From Plantago ovata (lineage: Eukaryota; Streptophyta; Magnoliopsida; Lamiales; Plantaginaceae): a stretch of 64,000 nt of DNA. The notes below the pieces were generated by a model. The model did not search any database and was not told the DNA's origin. It saw only the letters and a program-made list of their open reading frames with translations. Shown here one piece after another: positions 26,654 through 38,659 of this stretch (its first letter is position 1; each line of letters opens with the position of its first letter). The stretch covers positions 29,609,313 through 29,673,312 of the forward strand of contig CM051457.1 in NCBI GenBank assembly GCA_028274465.1, read 5' to 3'. Position numbers and translations under genes: made by a program.

Positions 26654-29600
26654 TCATTCTCCAGTGTCCATACCATAGCTTATCATGGACAATCGGCCAG
26701 GACACAGAGGGAAGCATGTGACACCTGCCTTTATTGGAAAATGGTCAATATATGTTAAGTCCTCGTTGGAAGATTTATCAGTCAGGTCCTCACCGGAAGA
26801 AGCATCACCCGATTCATCATCTGAGTCGTCTGCACGAGAATAATAGACTTTTTAAGCAGACATGTGATACAGGAGATCGTAAATAAAATACCCAAAATAC
26901 TACTTAAGCATACACAAGCTCCATAGAGCCCTAACCTGCTATTGGCAGAGGATCAGAAATATAAACCTTTGGCGTATCATTTCCAAGTTCCGCTTGTTCG
27001 TCTTGAATCCGTTTTGCTGATTCTGATGCACTGTGGCTACATCGTCGCACCTCAATCTTCTCCAAAGAACAAATGTCTGCCAAGCCAGAAGGGACTTCCT
27101 CAAGGTCATAGCAATCGTGTAAAACCAGATTCTGAAGGCGTGGAAAATTATCGTCAGAAGCAATCCATCGCTTTATGTTCAAGTCCCTCAATGCTAGAAA
27201 TTTGAGTTTCGGAAATTCTACATCTCCCATATCCCACAGTTTATGTTCTGCAGATCCATAGTTCAATTTGAGAATCTCCAAGTTTGGTAGTAGTTGCGGA
27301 AACCTTGAGATATCATTCCATTTGAGGCAAAAATCCTTCAGTGACAACCTTTTCAAGGTTGATGGAAGACTTAATCGGAGGTGATTACATGGCTCTGCAT
27401 CATACCACTGGACCTGAAGTGATTCAAGTTTAAGAAGAGACTCCAATCTAGGCCACCCAGAGCTATTTCTTCCTCGTTTAGAGAAGAGGCACTTTAATCT
27501 CTGAAGATTCGGAAATCTTCCAATCAGCTTTGTCTCTTCTCCGCAAAGATATGGCATTGAAAGAGTCTGGAGATTTTCCAACTTGCTAGAGTCTTCAGTT
27601 GGGTCACTAAATACAGCACTACCAATATGAAGATGACGCAACTTCTCTAATTTCCAGACCTCATGTGGCACTTCAGTGTTATGTGAGTTGAGGATCAAGG
27701 TCTCTAAGTTCTGCAGAGTGAATACTGATGATGGGATTCCATCCACCAGATCCTCCTGAACTGAAATGTACCTCAAATTAGCTGGAAAAGTTATGTTGGT
27801 CAACGAGGAGAGATGTCGACGTGCGCTATCCATATGAAAGATTTTTAACATCTTGTGGTTGTGAAAGATTAACTGAAGAAGTTTCTTGCGCTCAGAGCTA
27901 CTTGTAGTTGAAGCAGTGCTCCTAGCAGACAAAAAAAGGGAGTTTAAACGACTTGGTATTGAAAGCCTTGAGAGGTCTTCATATGTGATAGGTGGGCGTG
28001 GAAAACATTCATCTGCATTTGAAGAAGTTTGAGCACTTTCACTCAGAGAGGCACTCGCTCGTCTTTGATAAATCATATGCTCCGGTAAGTGTTCAATTCT
28101 CTCAAAATGCTGCAAGAAATTCTCTGCCCTGGCTTTTGACAAAGCCATATCACGCATCAAATCATGGACACGAAAAGCTCTAACCGATCCATCAGACTTT
28201 CTTTCAGCTATCATGAGAAGGCTTCTATCGATTAGATCCATGAGGTATGTTTCTGCTTGAACCTCTAAGCTCCTCTTCTTAGTTTTCCTTATCAAACCCT
28301 CAGCAATCCATAACCATTTTAACTCATCTGCAGATATAGTCTTGTCCTCTCGAAATGCTCCGATGTAAAGAAACAATGGTTTTAAGTGATCAGGTAATAA
28401 CTCGTAGCTTAGATCCAATGCTTTTATTCCTTCTCCTTGAGAATCATCAGCAGTATAAAGACAAAATCTCTCTGCAACTTCTTTCCACACATCCTGATCC
28501 GTATCAGATTTAGCAAGTAATCCAGCTACCACGACAACTGAAAGCGGTAACCCTCCACATTTACTTGCAACTTTCTTACCAATATGAAGCAATTCAGCTG
28601 GGCATTCTTCTTTGGGATAGACCCTTTGTTTCAGCATATCCCAACTTTCATCATCAGATAAAAGATGGAGTTCAAAAGGATTGCTATCATAACCCATTGA
28701 TTTGATCCGACTTGTCAGCACAATCCGACTTCCATTTCCATCATTTGGAAAGAAACGCTTAAGATACTCGAACACACTTATGTTCCATACATCATCAAGA
28801 ACTATCAAATACTTCCTGCCCATAAGCTTCTTGTGAAGCCGTAAACCTAATTCTTCACAACCGTCTTGATGGCTTTCATCAGTTCCTAAGATTCTAAGAA
28901 ACAAGTCTTTCATGGAGTAACCTTGGGACACAACACACCATGAACGGAGTTGAAAGTGATTGACTGTGTAAGGATGTTTATAAACTTTTGTTGCGAGAGT
29001 AGTCTTGCCGATTCCCGGCATACCAACAATCGAGATAACATCCAGTTGCTTCTTATCACTGGCAAGCCGTTCCATCATTTGCTTTGTCTCATCCTCAAAA
29101 CCCACAACCACATCAGTTTGTGGGACTGATGCTCGTGATGATATACGAATAGCATCCCTCATCGAATTACCTTTTGGACCTAGTTCCAGTGGCAAGACAT
29201 CACTAGAGCCCTTGATGATGATTTCTCCGGCATTAGCTTTTTCCTTGATTAGATTAAATTGATCCATCAAGTCAGAAAGTAGAAATGATCTGCAGCAAAT
29301 ATGGAAATCTCCTGCAGCAAATGCATTGATGATATACTCGGCACTGTATGCTACATTTCTGACACAGAGAAAAAGATCTTGTGAACTATCGTCTTTTATG
29401 CCATAATCTCTAATATTTTGGAGAAATGATCTGAAAACAACAAGGTCCTGCTGAATGGTTTGGAACTGATCCTTCCAATCCCTCTTCAACTCAAAATCAT
29501 TAATTCTCAACTCCTCCAAGTCCTCAAGTAGAAAATTCAAGTAGCCCAAGAGGTCAGTCTGTGGAGCTTGTAGACATAACCTCTTAAAAATTGCAAGAGA

Positions 29601-31118
29601 GATTATCCTTGTGAGTTGTAACTTGACATGCTCCAACTTTGAGAGCAGGTTATGTAAGCCACTCCTCATCTTTAATCGTATCGTTTCATCTACCTCGTTC
29701 TTCAAAGATAAGCAAATGATGATTCCCAAGCCTCTTAGCACATCAACCATTTCTACTCTGCCATTAACTAGTACCTCCTGGTCTATGAGATACTCTGACC
29801 ATTGGTAAAAGACAACACGTGCCACATACACCAGGTCCTTGTCAAACTCAGATTGATTTTCTGATAATCTTTTCAAATCAATACCCTCATTCTTCCGTAG
29901 CTCAAATTGATAATGCCGAAAGTAATATGCATACTGAGTGAGAGTTTCATTGCTCAAGAAACCGTCAAACTGTAACGGCGATAGCAAAGGTTGAAAAATC
30001 ACGGTGAGCCAATTAGATACCTCAAAACTCACCTTGTCTTCATCGAAGTCATCATCAAAGAACCACAAGATTATGCATGCTAAGTTACTCAATGCAATAT
30101 CAATATTTTCTTTTGTACGCAGTAGGTTCTCTTGGTTGAATGCATGTTTAGGTGTGTCACAGATAAAAGAATGCACCAACCTTAACACATCCTGAATAAT
30201 TCTGATTTGGTGTTTTGCCTGCTCTGTGATCTTTTCTTCTGGAAGACAGACGAGAGTTGCTTGCAAACAACCAACATGGGCCACCAGAATATCATCAGTG
30301 AAAGGAGTAGTTGAGTTTGATTGCCACGCCAAAGAATGTATGATTACACGACTTACTTCAGTATCAATAGAGTTCATGGTCTCAGAAGACGGTTGTGCCC
30401 GAGCACAGCCATAGAGACAATACACGGAATGGAATGTCATACAGTCTAGGGCAATTTCAACCCAAGGGCATATACCCTCCCAACTTGTACAGCCTGTGGA
30501 CTCCTCAATAGACTGGACAAAATTCTTCAGAACAATACGGAGCTCTTTATGGTTCTTGTGACAGCAGGTCCTATCTATAGCAGCTTCGTTGAGATGTTCT
30601 CTCAGTAAGTCCTTACCGAAGGTGAAATTAGATGGTTTGCACCTTGCTTCGATAATGAAAGAGCTATCTTCAATCTCTGACATCATACATAGGAGGCTGT
30701 TAAACTTACTATCAATTTTCACGCATAACAGACTCCAATCCAATGGTTCAGCACCGATAAGGAGCTGTGATACATCTATAAAGAAGTCAGTTTCAATGCG
30801 TGTCAAAAGATCAACCAAACCCCTATTTATCATTCCATCAGCACTGACACACTGTCTCAATGCCCACCGAATGATCCCAATCAGGTGCCGTTGCATGAAA
30901 ATAGTTTTTTCTATGGAATCAACACGGATGCTCCCTGTATCATTTTCACGGAAAGCCACTTCGATCACATCAGCCATCGAGTTAAAGTTGTTGTACACAT
31001 CCTTCATCACTTGGGGCACCATGTCAATATCTTGGGCAAAATCTTTTCGATCATTGAACAAGTGCATCTTCCCACATACTTGTGGAGTCTTGCTTGAAGA
31101 GCTCCCATCCATTTTCAT
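26654..31118 (-). CDS. R1/Prf-like CC-NB-LRR (NLR) disease-resistance protein with long N-terminal extension
   Basis: Intracellular immune receptor of the NB-ARC class. The main exon, 31118-26931, is open for 1395 residues. Residues 1 to about 520 are an N-terminal extension like those of R1-, Prf- and Sw-5-type NLRs. A coiled-coil region spans about 520-620. NB-ARC motifs are P-loop GMPGIGKTT at about 699, kinase-2 LIVLDDVW at about 771, RNBS-B GSRIVLTSR at about 796, GLPL at about 856 and FRVHDLMRD (MHD position read as VHD) at about 992. LRRs fill about 1090-1380. All motifs are intact. If a GT donor at 26935 joins an AG acceptor at 26830, exon 2 (26829-26654) replaces the last residue with an acidic tail beginning DDSDDESGDASSGED, giving 1452 residues. 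Without splicing the stop is at 26931-26933. Expression evidence would decide. Confidence 0.9.
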
Positions 31119-31191
31119 AAACTCACACCAGATTCCTCTAATTCACACTAGTATATATGACATGGATAGTGCAATGGCGCTGTATTCTGTC

Positions 31192-31850
31192 CTGTTAAAA
31201 AACCAGCTTCATTATCTTACAAAAGTTAACAAAATCCAAGTATAAGCCGGAAAGCGAAAGTAAAATTCACAAAACATGCAAAATAACTCTAAAAAAAGCT
31301 ACTAGCATATAAAAAATCACATTAACAAACACTACAAAAACCAGATAAATCGGTAGTAGTATTATTTATTTTATTTTTTGAAACAACAAAAAAATCGGTA
31401 GTAGTATTATAAAACAGAGATGATGCTGGCCTACTTGCTGAAGAAGCTTGACAAGTATTTTGGTTTCCTTTTTCATTTTCCCAATTCAATCATACAACAA
31501 GTCAACAATCACAAGTATGCAAAGTAGAGATTCTATGACGAATTCGGACCAAAGTAATTAACTACTACTCGTTTTTAATGAATATGATTGATTATGCTAT
31601 GCTATGCTATGCTTGGGCGAAAAAATTAAAGAAGCTCGGGCGAGTGAGTATGGTTACTTACCTGGAATCGGCGACTGGATGGTTTTGAGATGATCGATCG
31701 GAGCCAGTTGTTGATTTCTGGTGCTGCGAAATATAGATAAATTCGACGGAAAATGTAGGAGCTAGAGATGAATGAATTGACTACAGTTTCGCAGGTCAAC
31801 TGCTTGTTTTTCTGCAAGTTTGGACTAGTAGTTCGTCCCACATTGCTACT
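31192..31850 (-). promoter_or_regulatory. 5'-UTR exon and leader intron of the NLR gene
   Basis: On the minus strand a strong donor, CCAG|GTAAGT, ends a leader exon at 31662. A pyrimidine-rich acceptor, TTTTTAACAG|GACAG, opens the coding exon at 31191. The inferred intron is 31192-31661. The transcription start would be near 31850; no TATA box was fixed. Confidence 0.5.
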
Positions 31851-32439
31851 TTACTTGGCAAATGGATTGTACTTTTCTGCATAATTTTCCTTCGCTAAAA
31901 TTACACATGGGCCCCTCCAAAAATTACCACTACCACACCTTCGAATTCGATGACACTGAAACTTTACACCTATACTCATTCGGTAGTTCATACATGTCTC
32001 ATGTCTGTCTTTTCTCACATCCAAGAGATTGTAAATTATTCTTAAATCAAATCGTAATAATAAAAATATTTATAAAATTTTATAATACTACATTTTAAAA
32101 TTTTATTATAATATAAGTCCGTGTTAAATGCTTTTATCATTAATTTAAAATTTGAATTCATGTGGACATGACATTGAAACTGCGAGCATATTATTGCGTC
32201 CAACTGGGACGATTTGGCGGATTTCATTACTTCGGCCCAGAACTAATGAAATCCAGATTAATGGTGATAGCTAAATTTTTTAAATAATGGGATTCTTAAT
32301 ACAAAAATAAATTTTAATCATATTGTGTTAATTCCAAAGTGTAAGATTCCTGGTGTTATTACTCAATTTACCAATAAGTTTAATAATGTGATTTTTTAAG
32401 TTGCTTCTAAGTGTATTACGAACCGACTAAAACCTCATA
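31851..32439. other. Intergenic, AT-rich
   Basis: No gene, repeat or motif recognised in this stretch upstream of the NLR. Confidence 0.3.
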
Positions 32440-33560
32440 TATATGAATACTTTGATTAGTGAAACGAAATAAACTTTTATTCCAAGGAGATATAATCTGG
32501 ATAATGTCTTGGTTTCCTATGAGCTTAATCATTACCTCAACCAGAAAACTAAGGGCAAAGCCAGCTTCCTTGCTTTAAAAACTGGGTGTGGAGTGGACTT
32601 TTTTAGAGAAGATTTTGTACATGGTGTTTCAAATAATTATATTGATAGCTAGAGTAATGATGTGTGTTCGCACTGTTTCTTATGCTTTAATCATAAATGG
32701 AAGTGAGTCTTGTCCCTTTTCTACATTTAAAGACTAGAGGTATCCGACAGTGAGGTCTCTTTTAATTTACTATCTTTTTTCCTTTTGTACTGAAGCTCTT
32801 TGTTCACTTTTTGCTGAAGTAAATACTAGAATTAAAGGAGTTAAAGTTAGCCCCAATGCTCCTAAATCTATCACCTTCTTTTTGTTGATGATACTATGAT
32901 CTTTTTGCCAAACTACTATTGACGCTGCTAATGCTATCCAAATTATTCTGCATGTTTATTGCTAGCTTGGATTCAAGACAAGTAATTAATTTAAACAAGT
33001 TTAATGTGATTTTTAGTCATAATACTCCAGTTGCATTGAGACCATTACTACTCTACATTCTATTTTAAATGTCCAGGTTGTGGGAAAACATGAAAATTAC
33101 ATGTGTCTTCCAACTACTTTGGATAAAAGTAAAAAGAAAGTTTTTAATTGGTTTAGGGAGAAAGTGTGGAAAAAGATTCAATCTTTTGTTGAATTTTCTT
33201 TGATTAAATCTGTGCTATAGACTATTCCTACGTATGTCATGAGTTGTTTTAAATTGTCTGATAACCTTCTTCATGAGGTTGAGTCTTAATTTCTATTACT
33301 GGTGGAGAAATGGTGGTCATAATAGTCTGTATTGGTTAAAGTGGGAAAACCGTTGTCTTAGTTAAAAGAGATGGGACGTTGGGTTTTAAAAACCTTTGTG
33401 CTTTTATTTACTTGAAAAACAGGCCTGACGTATTTTTACTGAACCTGATTCTTTGCATAGTTGTGTTTTTTAAGTAAAATATTTTCCACAAACCTCTATC
33501 TTTGATGCTACTCCTAAGTTCAATGATTCTACTTGCAGCAAATGACCTTGTTAAATAATA
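32440..33560 (+). pseudogene. Degenerate LINE (non-LTR retrotransposon) reverse-transcriptase remnant
   Basis: Frame-shifted plus-strand fragments include YELNHYLNQKTKGKASFLAL at about 32515-32575, an equivalent of the (R)GIRQGDP block near 32730-32760, and GVKVSPNAPKSITFF near 32840-32885, just before the FADD position, which reads FVDDT. These are the order and motifs of plant L1-type RT. Stops and frameshifts are frequent. Confidence 0.7.
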
Positions 33561-33600
33561 CTTGCAGCAAATGACCTTGTTAAATAAGGAATTAGTTGGA
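33560..33600. repeat. Short direct duplication
   Basis: The stretch ACTTGCAGCAAATGACCTTG is repeated back to back at about 33531 and 33561, within the decayed LINE region. Confidence 0.8.
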
Positions 33601-33789
33601 TGATCGGTAATGGGAAAGTATTGGGAGTTGGATTACCGGACTTACATAATGAAGATGAAGGTACTTAAGTTTCATTTTAATTCACCTAGATTTATCATGA
33701 GTGGGATTTGACTATTATCACCTATCTTTTATGGCAATGATAATTTAGAATATTTATTATATTTATAAGAAAAAGTTCCTACTTCCTCG

Positions 33790-34012
33790 GTTCCCTTCTA
33801 TCTTCCCATTTGATTTTGTTGACTTTTTTAACCTCCGTTTGACTCCAAATTAATCCTAATTCACATCGCAAAAGTAATTTTAAAAATTATATTATGAAAC
33901 TATAAGATCTACAATTTCATAATATAAGTTCAAATATTAATGTTTTTGTACGATTTAAGACTAATTTGAAGTCAAATGGAGACAAAAAAAGTCAACAAAA
34001 TTAAAGGGAGAT
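33790..34012. mobile_element. MITE with TTGACTTTTTT / AAAAAAGTCAA inverted ends
   Basis: The left part, TTTTGTTGACTTTTTTAACC with CCGTTTGACTCCAAATTAAT, is mirrored on the right by TTTGAAGTCAAATGGAGAC and AAAAAGTCAACAAAATTAAA. AT-rich interior. Related sequence lies at 40080-40262, and part of the same motif lies within 47556-47845. Confidence 0.65.
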
Positions 34013-34927
34013 TATGTGAATTTGTAACGTATAAAAGAATCAGACAAGACTTGTATAGTTGCATGTAGCCATCATCAATGTTCTATGTTTTCATTGAAAA
34101 ATATGTAAGAACCTCAAAAACTGAATATGTGTTCTCTCTTCTGTCCATACTCTCTATAAACTCCAAACTTTTAGCTCTTGTGTCGTGTTCACTCTTTTGT
34201 CGATACTCTCATATATATAATGGTAGAAAGGCTTGTTCGAAATCCTTTAGGAAACGCGTGAATGAATCTGAACGCTTAGATCTTCAGTCTTCTATTAGGA
34301 AACGACTTCTTCTTTGTTGAACTCCTTTTACTTTTAGAACTTAATTGATTTACTTTTTGAGTTATTCCTTGAATAAGTCTCTCCCTTCTTGAACTCTGAC
34401 AATTCCCACGTTCTAATAAACTTCTTGCACAAGTAAAACAGCTACAGCCGTGGAACAGTTATTGTTAGAATAGGTAAAACAATAAAAATCGGTAAGTGCT
34501 CTGTTTCCAGTAATACGGGGTTGAGTGAACCTATAGGTGAATCCCTATGTCAACACCCTAGAAACACCCTAGAAACAGCAACACTTACGATACTGGAACA
34601 AGGGTTTAAGAGAAATATTCGAGCAATACTACTGCCTACAGGTTATAAAACCATCTTCATAGCTGACCAAGATTGCGAAGTGCATATGGACATATGTTGG
34701 ATGTAAAATTACCTCAAAAAATCTTCCTTTGGAGCACATAATCGTGTAAGAAGAACTTGTATTGTAGAATGGTTAGTCTACTTCTATGTACGTCTTTGCA
34801 AATATATTAATTCCTGTTACAAAATTCATTGTTATTATGGTCAAGCCTAGCTAATCCGTATACTATCTAGGTACAGGTTCAGGCCAACTCAAATAACACA
34901 ATAACAACTATAATTCATTGTTAGTGT
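34013..34927. other. Intergenic, no recognised gene
   Basis: Short open frames at 34078-34320 and 34521-34706 show no family motif and look random. Confidence 0.3.
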
Positions 34928-34936
34928 TTTTTACTA

Positions 34937-35615
34937 GGGGCTTTCTATTCTCAGGTCGGCTCCGTACCGACCTAAACTCAGGTCTTCATTCAATAGTTGC
35001 CATGTGACGCTTAATTTAATCTCATCCATTTATTTCGGTTCAAAGTCATTTTGGTACGATGGATTATAATTAATTTTTTTTAACATTAAAAATCACCACA
35101 AAAATACAAATTAACTATAATGCCCTTAATTTCAATTTATATGATTACATATACATGTAAACCTTATTAATTAATCTTAATCACAAACCAAAGTTAATTG
35201 ATCATAATTAATTTATCCATTTTAATGATACATAAACTATCGAACACTTCTAAATAATATACTTCTTAGCTAAAAGAATAAGCCTCTGTTATTGTCCTCT
35301 ACAAATGTTGATATATAGCTAGTGCAATTAGATTAAGGAAAACGAATATCCATTGAATTGTTGTTGAAATTAATTTGATATATATTGATTAATTTTAATT
35401 TTAGTTAAAGTAAATTTTTATTTTTAATTTAATACTTATAAAATATTATAAATAGTAAGAACTTATTTAAATTATTTAAATGAATTTTTGAAAGTAGGGG
35501 TATAACTGCACATTTATATATTTTTATCAAAATTTAATAATTATAATGAAATATATAATAAAGACTTACGTTACGTTTAGGTCGGTACGAAGCCGACCTG
35601 AGAATAGAAAGCCCC
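34937..35615. mobile_element. Mutator-like (MULE) MITE with ~42-bp terminal inverted repeats
   Basis: The left end, GGGGCTTTCTATTCTCAGGT..., is the reverse complement of the right end, ...ACCTGAGAATAGAAAGCCCC, and the match continues through GTCGG...CCGACCT for about 42 bp. The flanks TTTTTACTA (34928-34936) and TTCTTACTA (35616-35624) form a 9-bp target duplication with one mismatch, as expected for MULEs. The interior is AT-rich and non-coding. A related single end is at 19482. Confidence 0.9.
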
Positions 35616-35624
35616 TTCTTACTA

Positions 35625-36490
35625 TAAGAGAATTGTGTTTTCCACAAGATCCAATCAATCTCTTGAACCCCGAAGGAAAATTCAGAATTGTCCAAGTTAA
35701 AGATATAATTTTTCTAGAATTTTTAAAAATTTATTATATAAATTGCCATATAGTAATGTAATAAATAATATTAAAATTAAATTTATTTTTCATATATTTT
35801 TAGCAATACCTATATATTCGAATATCAAAATAATGCTTTATCACGCATAAATTTAACCTTGAATTAAGGTGGATAGGATTTAAAGTCTTAAAACATGTCA
35901 TATCGATAAATAGAAAAAGATTTAGCAGGCAAATCTAAATTTAAAAAGCAAAAAGAATAAATATTAAAAATATAAGATAAAAAAATAAAATTAAAATGAT
36001 TGATAAGAGTCTAAATAAACACACAAAAGAAGAGAAAAGAATAGGCAAGGGGCACACGAGGATCGAAATCGCGCCTGTGGAGTGGAAGATTTACACTTCC
36101 GCCACCAGGACACTTAAACATTTAGTTCTATTACTACTATATAGATACTATTATCAAACATTTCAGTGGACCTCACTAGACCCCCCATCTCCGCTACTGA
36201 TCTCTTGTACTCCATATAAAAACACATGGAAGAACAAGGCCGCATATAGATGTAAGAAGTAGTTGGAATAATTAGTTATTGGATGCAAATTAGTACTTGC
36301 TAACTATCTTATATATTAGGCATGTTTGTCCTTTGAGATTGTATATGGTTCTTGTAACAGTGAGTAACCTCATATTACTTCCTACAAAACAAGATAGCTA
36401 TATACAAACATAAGTTTTGCCTGCTTGTTTTTATATCACATCTGAACTTACATGTTTGCCATTCAAAAAGCTTACCAATCTCAATTTTGC
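35625..36490. other. Intergenic, AT-rich
   Basis: No gene recognised. About 36045-36110 has a GAGGATCGAAATCGCGCC...CCGCCACCAGGACACTT stretch that resembles transposon-borne sequence, but I cannot name the family. Confidence 0.3.
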
Positions 36491-36499
36491 ATCAGAACT

Positions 36500-37010
36500 T
36501 AGACTTCATTTAGGACAATCGCAAAAGGAACTTCAACATTAATTTATGACTAGAAATGATGAGCAAAGGAACTTGTATATGTAAAAGTCAAACTCCATCA
36601 AATAAACAGATGTAACAGGAACTCAAACTTCATATATTGGACTAAGGAGAAGGTTCAAAGAAACTTATACTTCATATAGAGACTACAAAATTGGTTCAAA
36701 GGAACTTACACTTCATGTAGGACTAAAAAGAAGTTGCAAAAAAAAAACTTAATTAGGACTTCATTTAGAACTAGAAAACAAGGAGCTGAGGAACTTAATT
36801 AAACTTCATGTAGGACCAAAAAGAAGATGTAAAGGAACTTAAACATCATTTTGGACTAAAAAGAAGGTGCAAGTAAAAGGAATTTACACTCCATTTAGGA
36901 CTAGCAAATAATGCGCAAAAAGACCAACTCAATTAGTAAAAGAAGGCGCAATGCAAATGGCTTAAATTGCAGTACTTTGGACTAAAACAGGTGCAAAGAA
37001 GCACAATAAA
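36500..37010. repeat. Degenerate ~43-bp minisatellite, about 10 units
   Basis: Repeating cores such as AAAGGAACTTAAACTTCAT, then GTAGGACTAAAAAGAAGGTG, recur every 40-48 bp from about 36500 to 37010, with substitutions and indels. It lies about 1.1 kb beyond the MIR157 hairpins on the same transcript strand. Confidence 0.8.
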
Positions 37011-37667
37011 TTTCACTTCACTTACAAAATATCATTGGGAACTGATAATTATATTGCAAATTAAATTTACATTAATAATCACATCTCAATAATCCAACAA
37101 ACTACATTCCTAATTCATGGTCAAGCCTAGTCCCAACCAAGTACTAGCATTGATCACTACGGGCGGTATTGAAAACCAAGCAAGGTTAAAGTACGTAATT
37201 GTTAAAGGATATCTTTCTTCATCATTAAGTGTAAGTTAGAATTCCAATCTCACAATCGGGAGGTTTAAATTAATTTTTAGTTTATTCTTTTGATTAGTAG
37301 TATAACATAAAAGACATAAAATCAATCTTTGGTGTCAAGTAAGCATTGAAGAATTGACCTACTTAAGTTCATGTCCGAATTATATTGTAGATTTCATCAG
37401 GTGTCATGCAATAATGAAGAATTCTTACTCAGCTAATAAACATTTCAGTACTATTTGTGTTAACAGAGACCCTTTAACAAGACAAGTAGAAGATACAGTA
37501 ATTGGATATATAGATAAAACTATTATATTTGTGTTTGTATATATGCATGTACAGGGGTAGTATGATTTGCCTCTACAAGATCCTGATCTTGCAATATTTT
37601 GAAGTTATGGATGTTAAACCAATAAAAAGAAAAGAAAAGAAAAACTAAAATCACAATAAAAAATTAC

Positions 37668-37715
37668 CTGTTTCTGCTGATGATCACGGTTGAATTTATC
37701 AAAGCCTTTGTTCAC
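37668..37715 (-). other. Possible small internal exon downstream of MIR157 hairpins
   Basis: On the minus strand an AG acceptor (CACAAACCTGCAG|GTGAAC), preceded by a pyrimidine run, and a donor (AAACAG|GTAATT) bound 48 nt. It is a multiple of three and open as VNKGFDKFNRDHQQKQ. It could be a spliced exon of the pri-miRNA or of an unrecognised transcript. No family is known to me. Confidence 0.4.
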
Positions 37716-38073
37716 CTGCAGGTTTGTGAACCGATAAAAAAAAAAAAAAAAGGTTAGAGAGGTGCAAAAATAAATTAATTAGTACAGAACAATAAGAATC
37801 AAGAATCCAATATCAGAGAACCCTAGTCTGGCCCTGATTGTACTTGTTCAACAATTTATTATTTTCTTTTTTTTGGTTGTCAGGTTAGAGTACCTCAGAT
37901 CTAGATCTTATAAGATGAAACGTCATTAGTACCTTTAAATTAAACTAAATTTCTTTGATATAAATAATGAAGAGATATAGTATATATAATCTGAGATCTA
38001 CTACATATGTAACAGTAAATGAACAATCACATATAACAAGTGATATATATGAAAGAGTAGTGGATTGAGAAAT

Positions 38074-38176
38074 TAGGGTGATGACAGAAGACTAGAGAGC
38101 ACAAAGGAGTGAGATGCAAGACCATTTGTTGCATTTCATCATCATCTGTGCTCTCTATCTTCTGTCAACATAACCC
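38074..38176 (-). ncRNA. MIR157: MIR157 (miR156 family) precursor hairpin, distal copy
   Basis: The minus-strand 5' arm, 38168-38148, is a 21-nt sequence identical to mature plant miR157 as I know it (begins TTGACAGAAG, ends GAGAGCAC). The 3' arm at 38101-38079 carries the star strand (CTCTCTAGTCTTCTGTCATC), which pairs with it; the loop includes TTGCATCTCACTCCTTTG as in known MIR157 loci. The mature RNA would guide cleavage of SPL transcription-factor mRNAs and control juvenile-to-adult change. It is about 160 nt downstream of a second copy on the same strand, so both probably come from one primary transcript. Confidence 0.96.
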
Positions 38177-38324
38177 CAAATATTCAACCCCCATCCTCCA
38201 ATTAAATCATACCACAAATTCAAAGTTAGTAATGTAGAATAGTGACTTGAACTTAAAATATATAAACCCATAAAAAAAAAAGACTTTAATTTTTTTTTTC
38301 TTTGATGAAAGGATGAAGGGGAAA

Positions 38325-38432
38325 GTAGGTGATGACAGAAGACTAGAGAGCACAAAGACTGAGACACAGTTTGTATGTAATGTTTGTATCACTCATCATC
38401 TGTGCTCTCTATCTTCTGTCAACACATCACCA
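38325..38432 (-). ncRNA. MIR157: MIR157 (miR156 family) precursor hairpin, proximal copy
   Basis: The minus-strand mature miR157 is at 38422-38402, identical to the first copy over 21 nt. The star strand is at 38351-38331. The lower stem is extended by GGTGATG/CATCACC. The loop differs from the other copy, so the two hairpins have diverged outside the duplex, as expected for an old or conserved tandem pair under selection. It is the first hairpin after the TATA box at 38651-38659. Confidence 0.96.
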
Positions 38433-38650
38433 TACACCCACCTCACCACAATCATCTACAACCAATACAAACCTTACATGTGTCACCAAGAAAGTACTAG
38501 CTCCAACCTGAAACTGAACTCAACAACCAAACTATCAGAAGAAAAAAAAAATGAGTAAGAGAAAATTTCAGAATCTAGTACTAATGATGCATATATGATG
38601 ATTGTATAGTATGTTGTATTGTACTGAAGAGTTTCCTCAAGTAGTACCTC

Positions 38651-38659
38651 TATTTATAG
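38651..38659 (-). promoter_or_regulatory. TATA box of the MIR157 transcription unit
   Basis: The minus strand reads CCTATAAATAGAGG, a near-consensus plant TATA box. It lies about 220 nt upstream of the first hairpin's lower stem. Transcription would start near 38620. No other gene on this strand explains it. Confidence 0.75.

Noticed and set aside
28990..29030. miR482/2118 target site in the NLR P-loop codons
   Set aside because: This is the usual position, but the codons here read CCGGGAATCGGCAAGAC, too many differences from the normal target to claim it without small-RNA data.
30589..31245. 218-residue open frame on the plus strand opposite the NLR N-terminus
   Set aside because: It is antisense to an intact coding exon, with no domain and composition explained by the complementary codons.
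38440..38620. A miPEP-type small ORF in the MIR157 leader
   Set aside because: The early ATGs give very short peptides, and the longest frame runs into the miRNA duplex, so there is no support.
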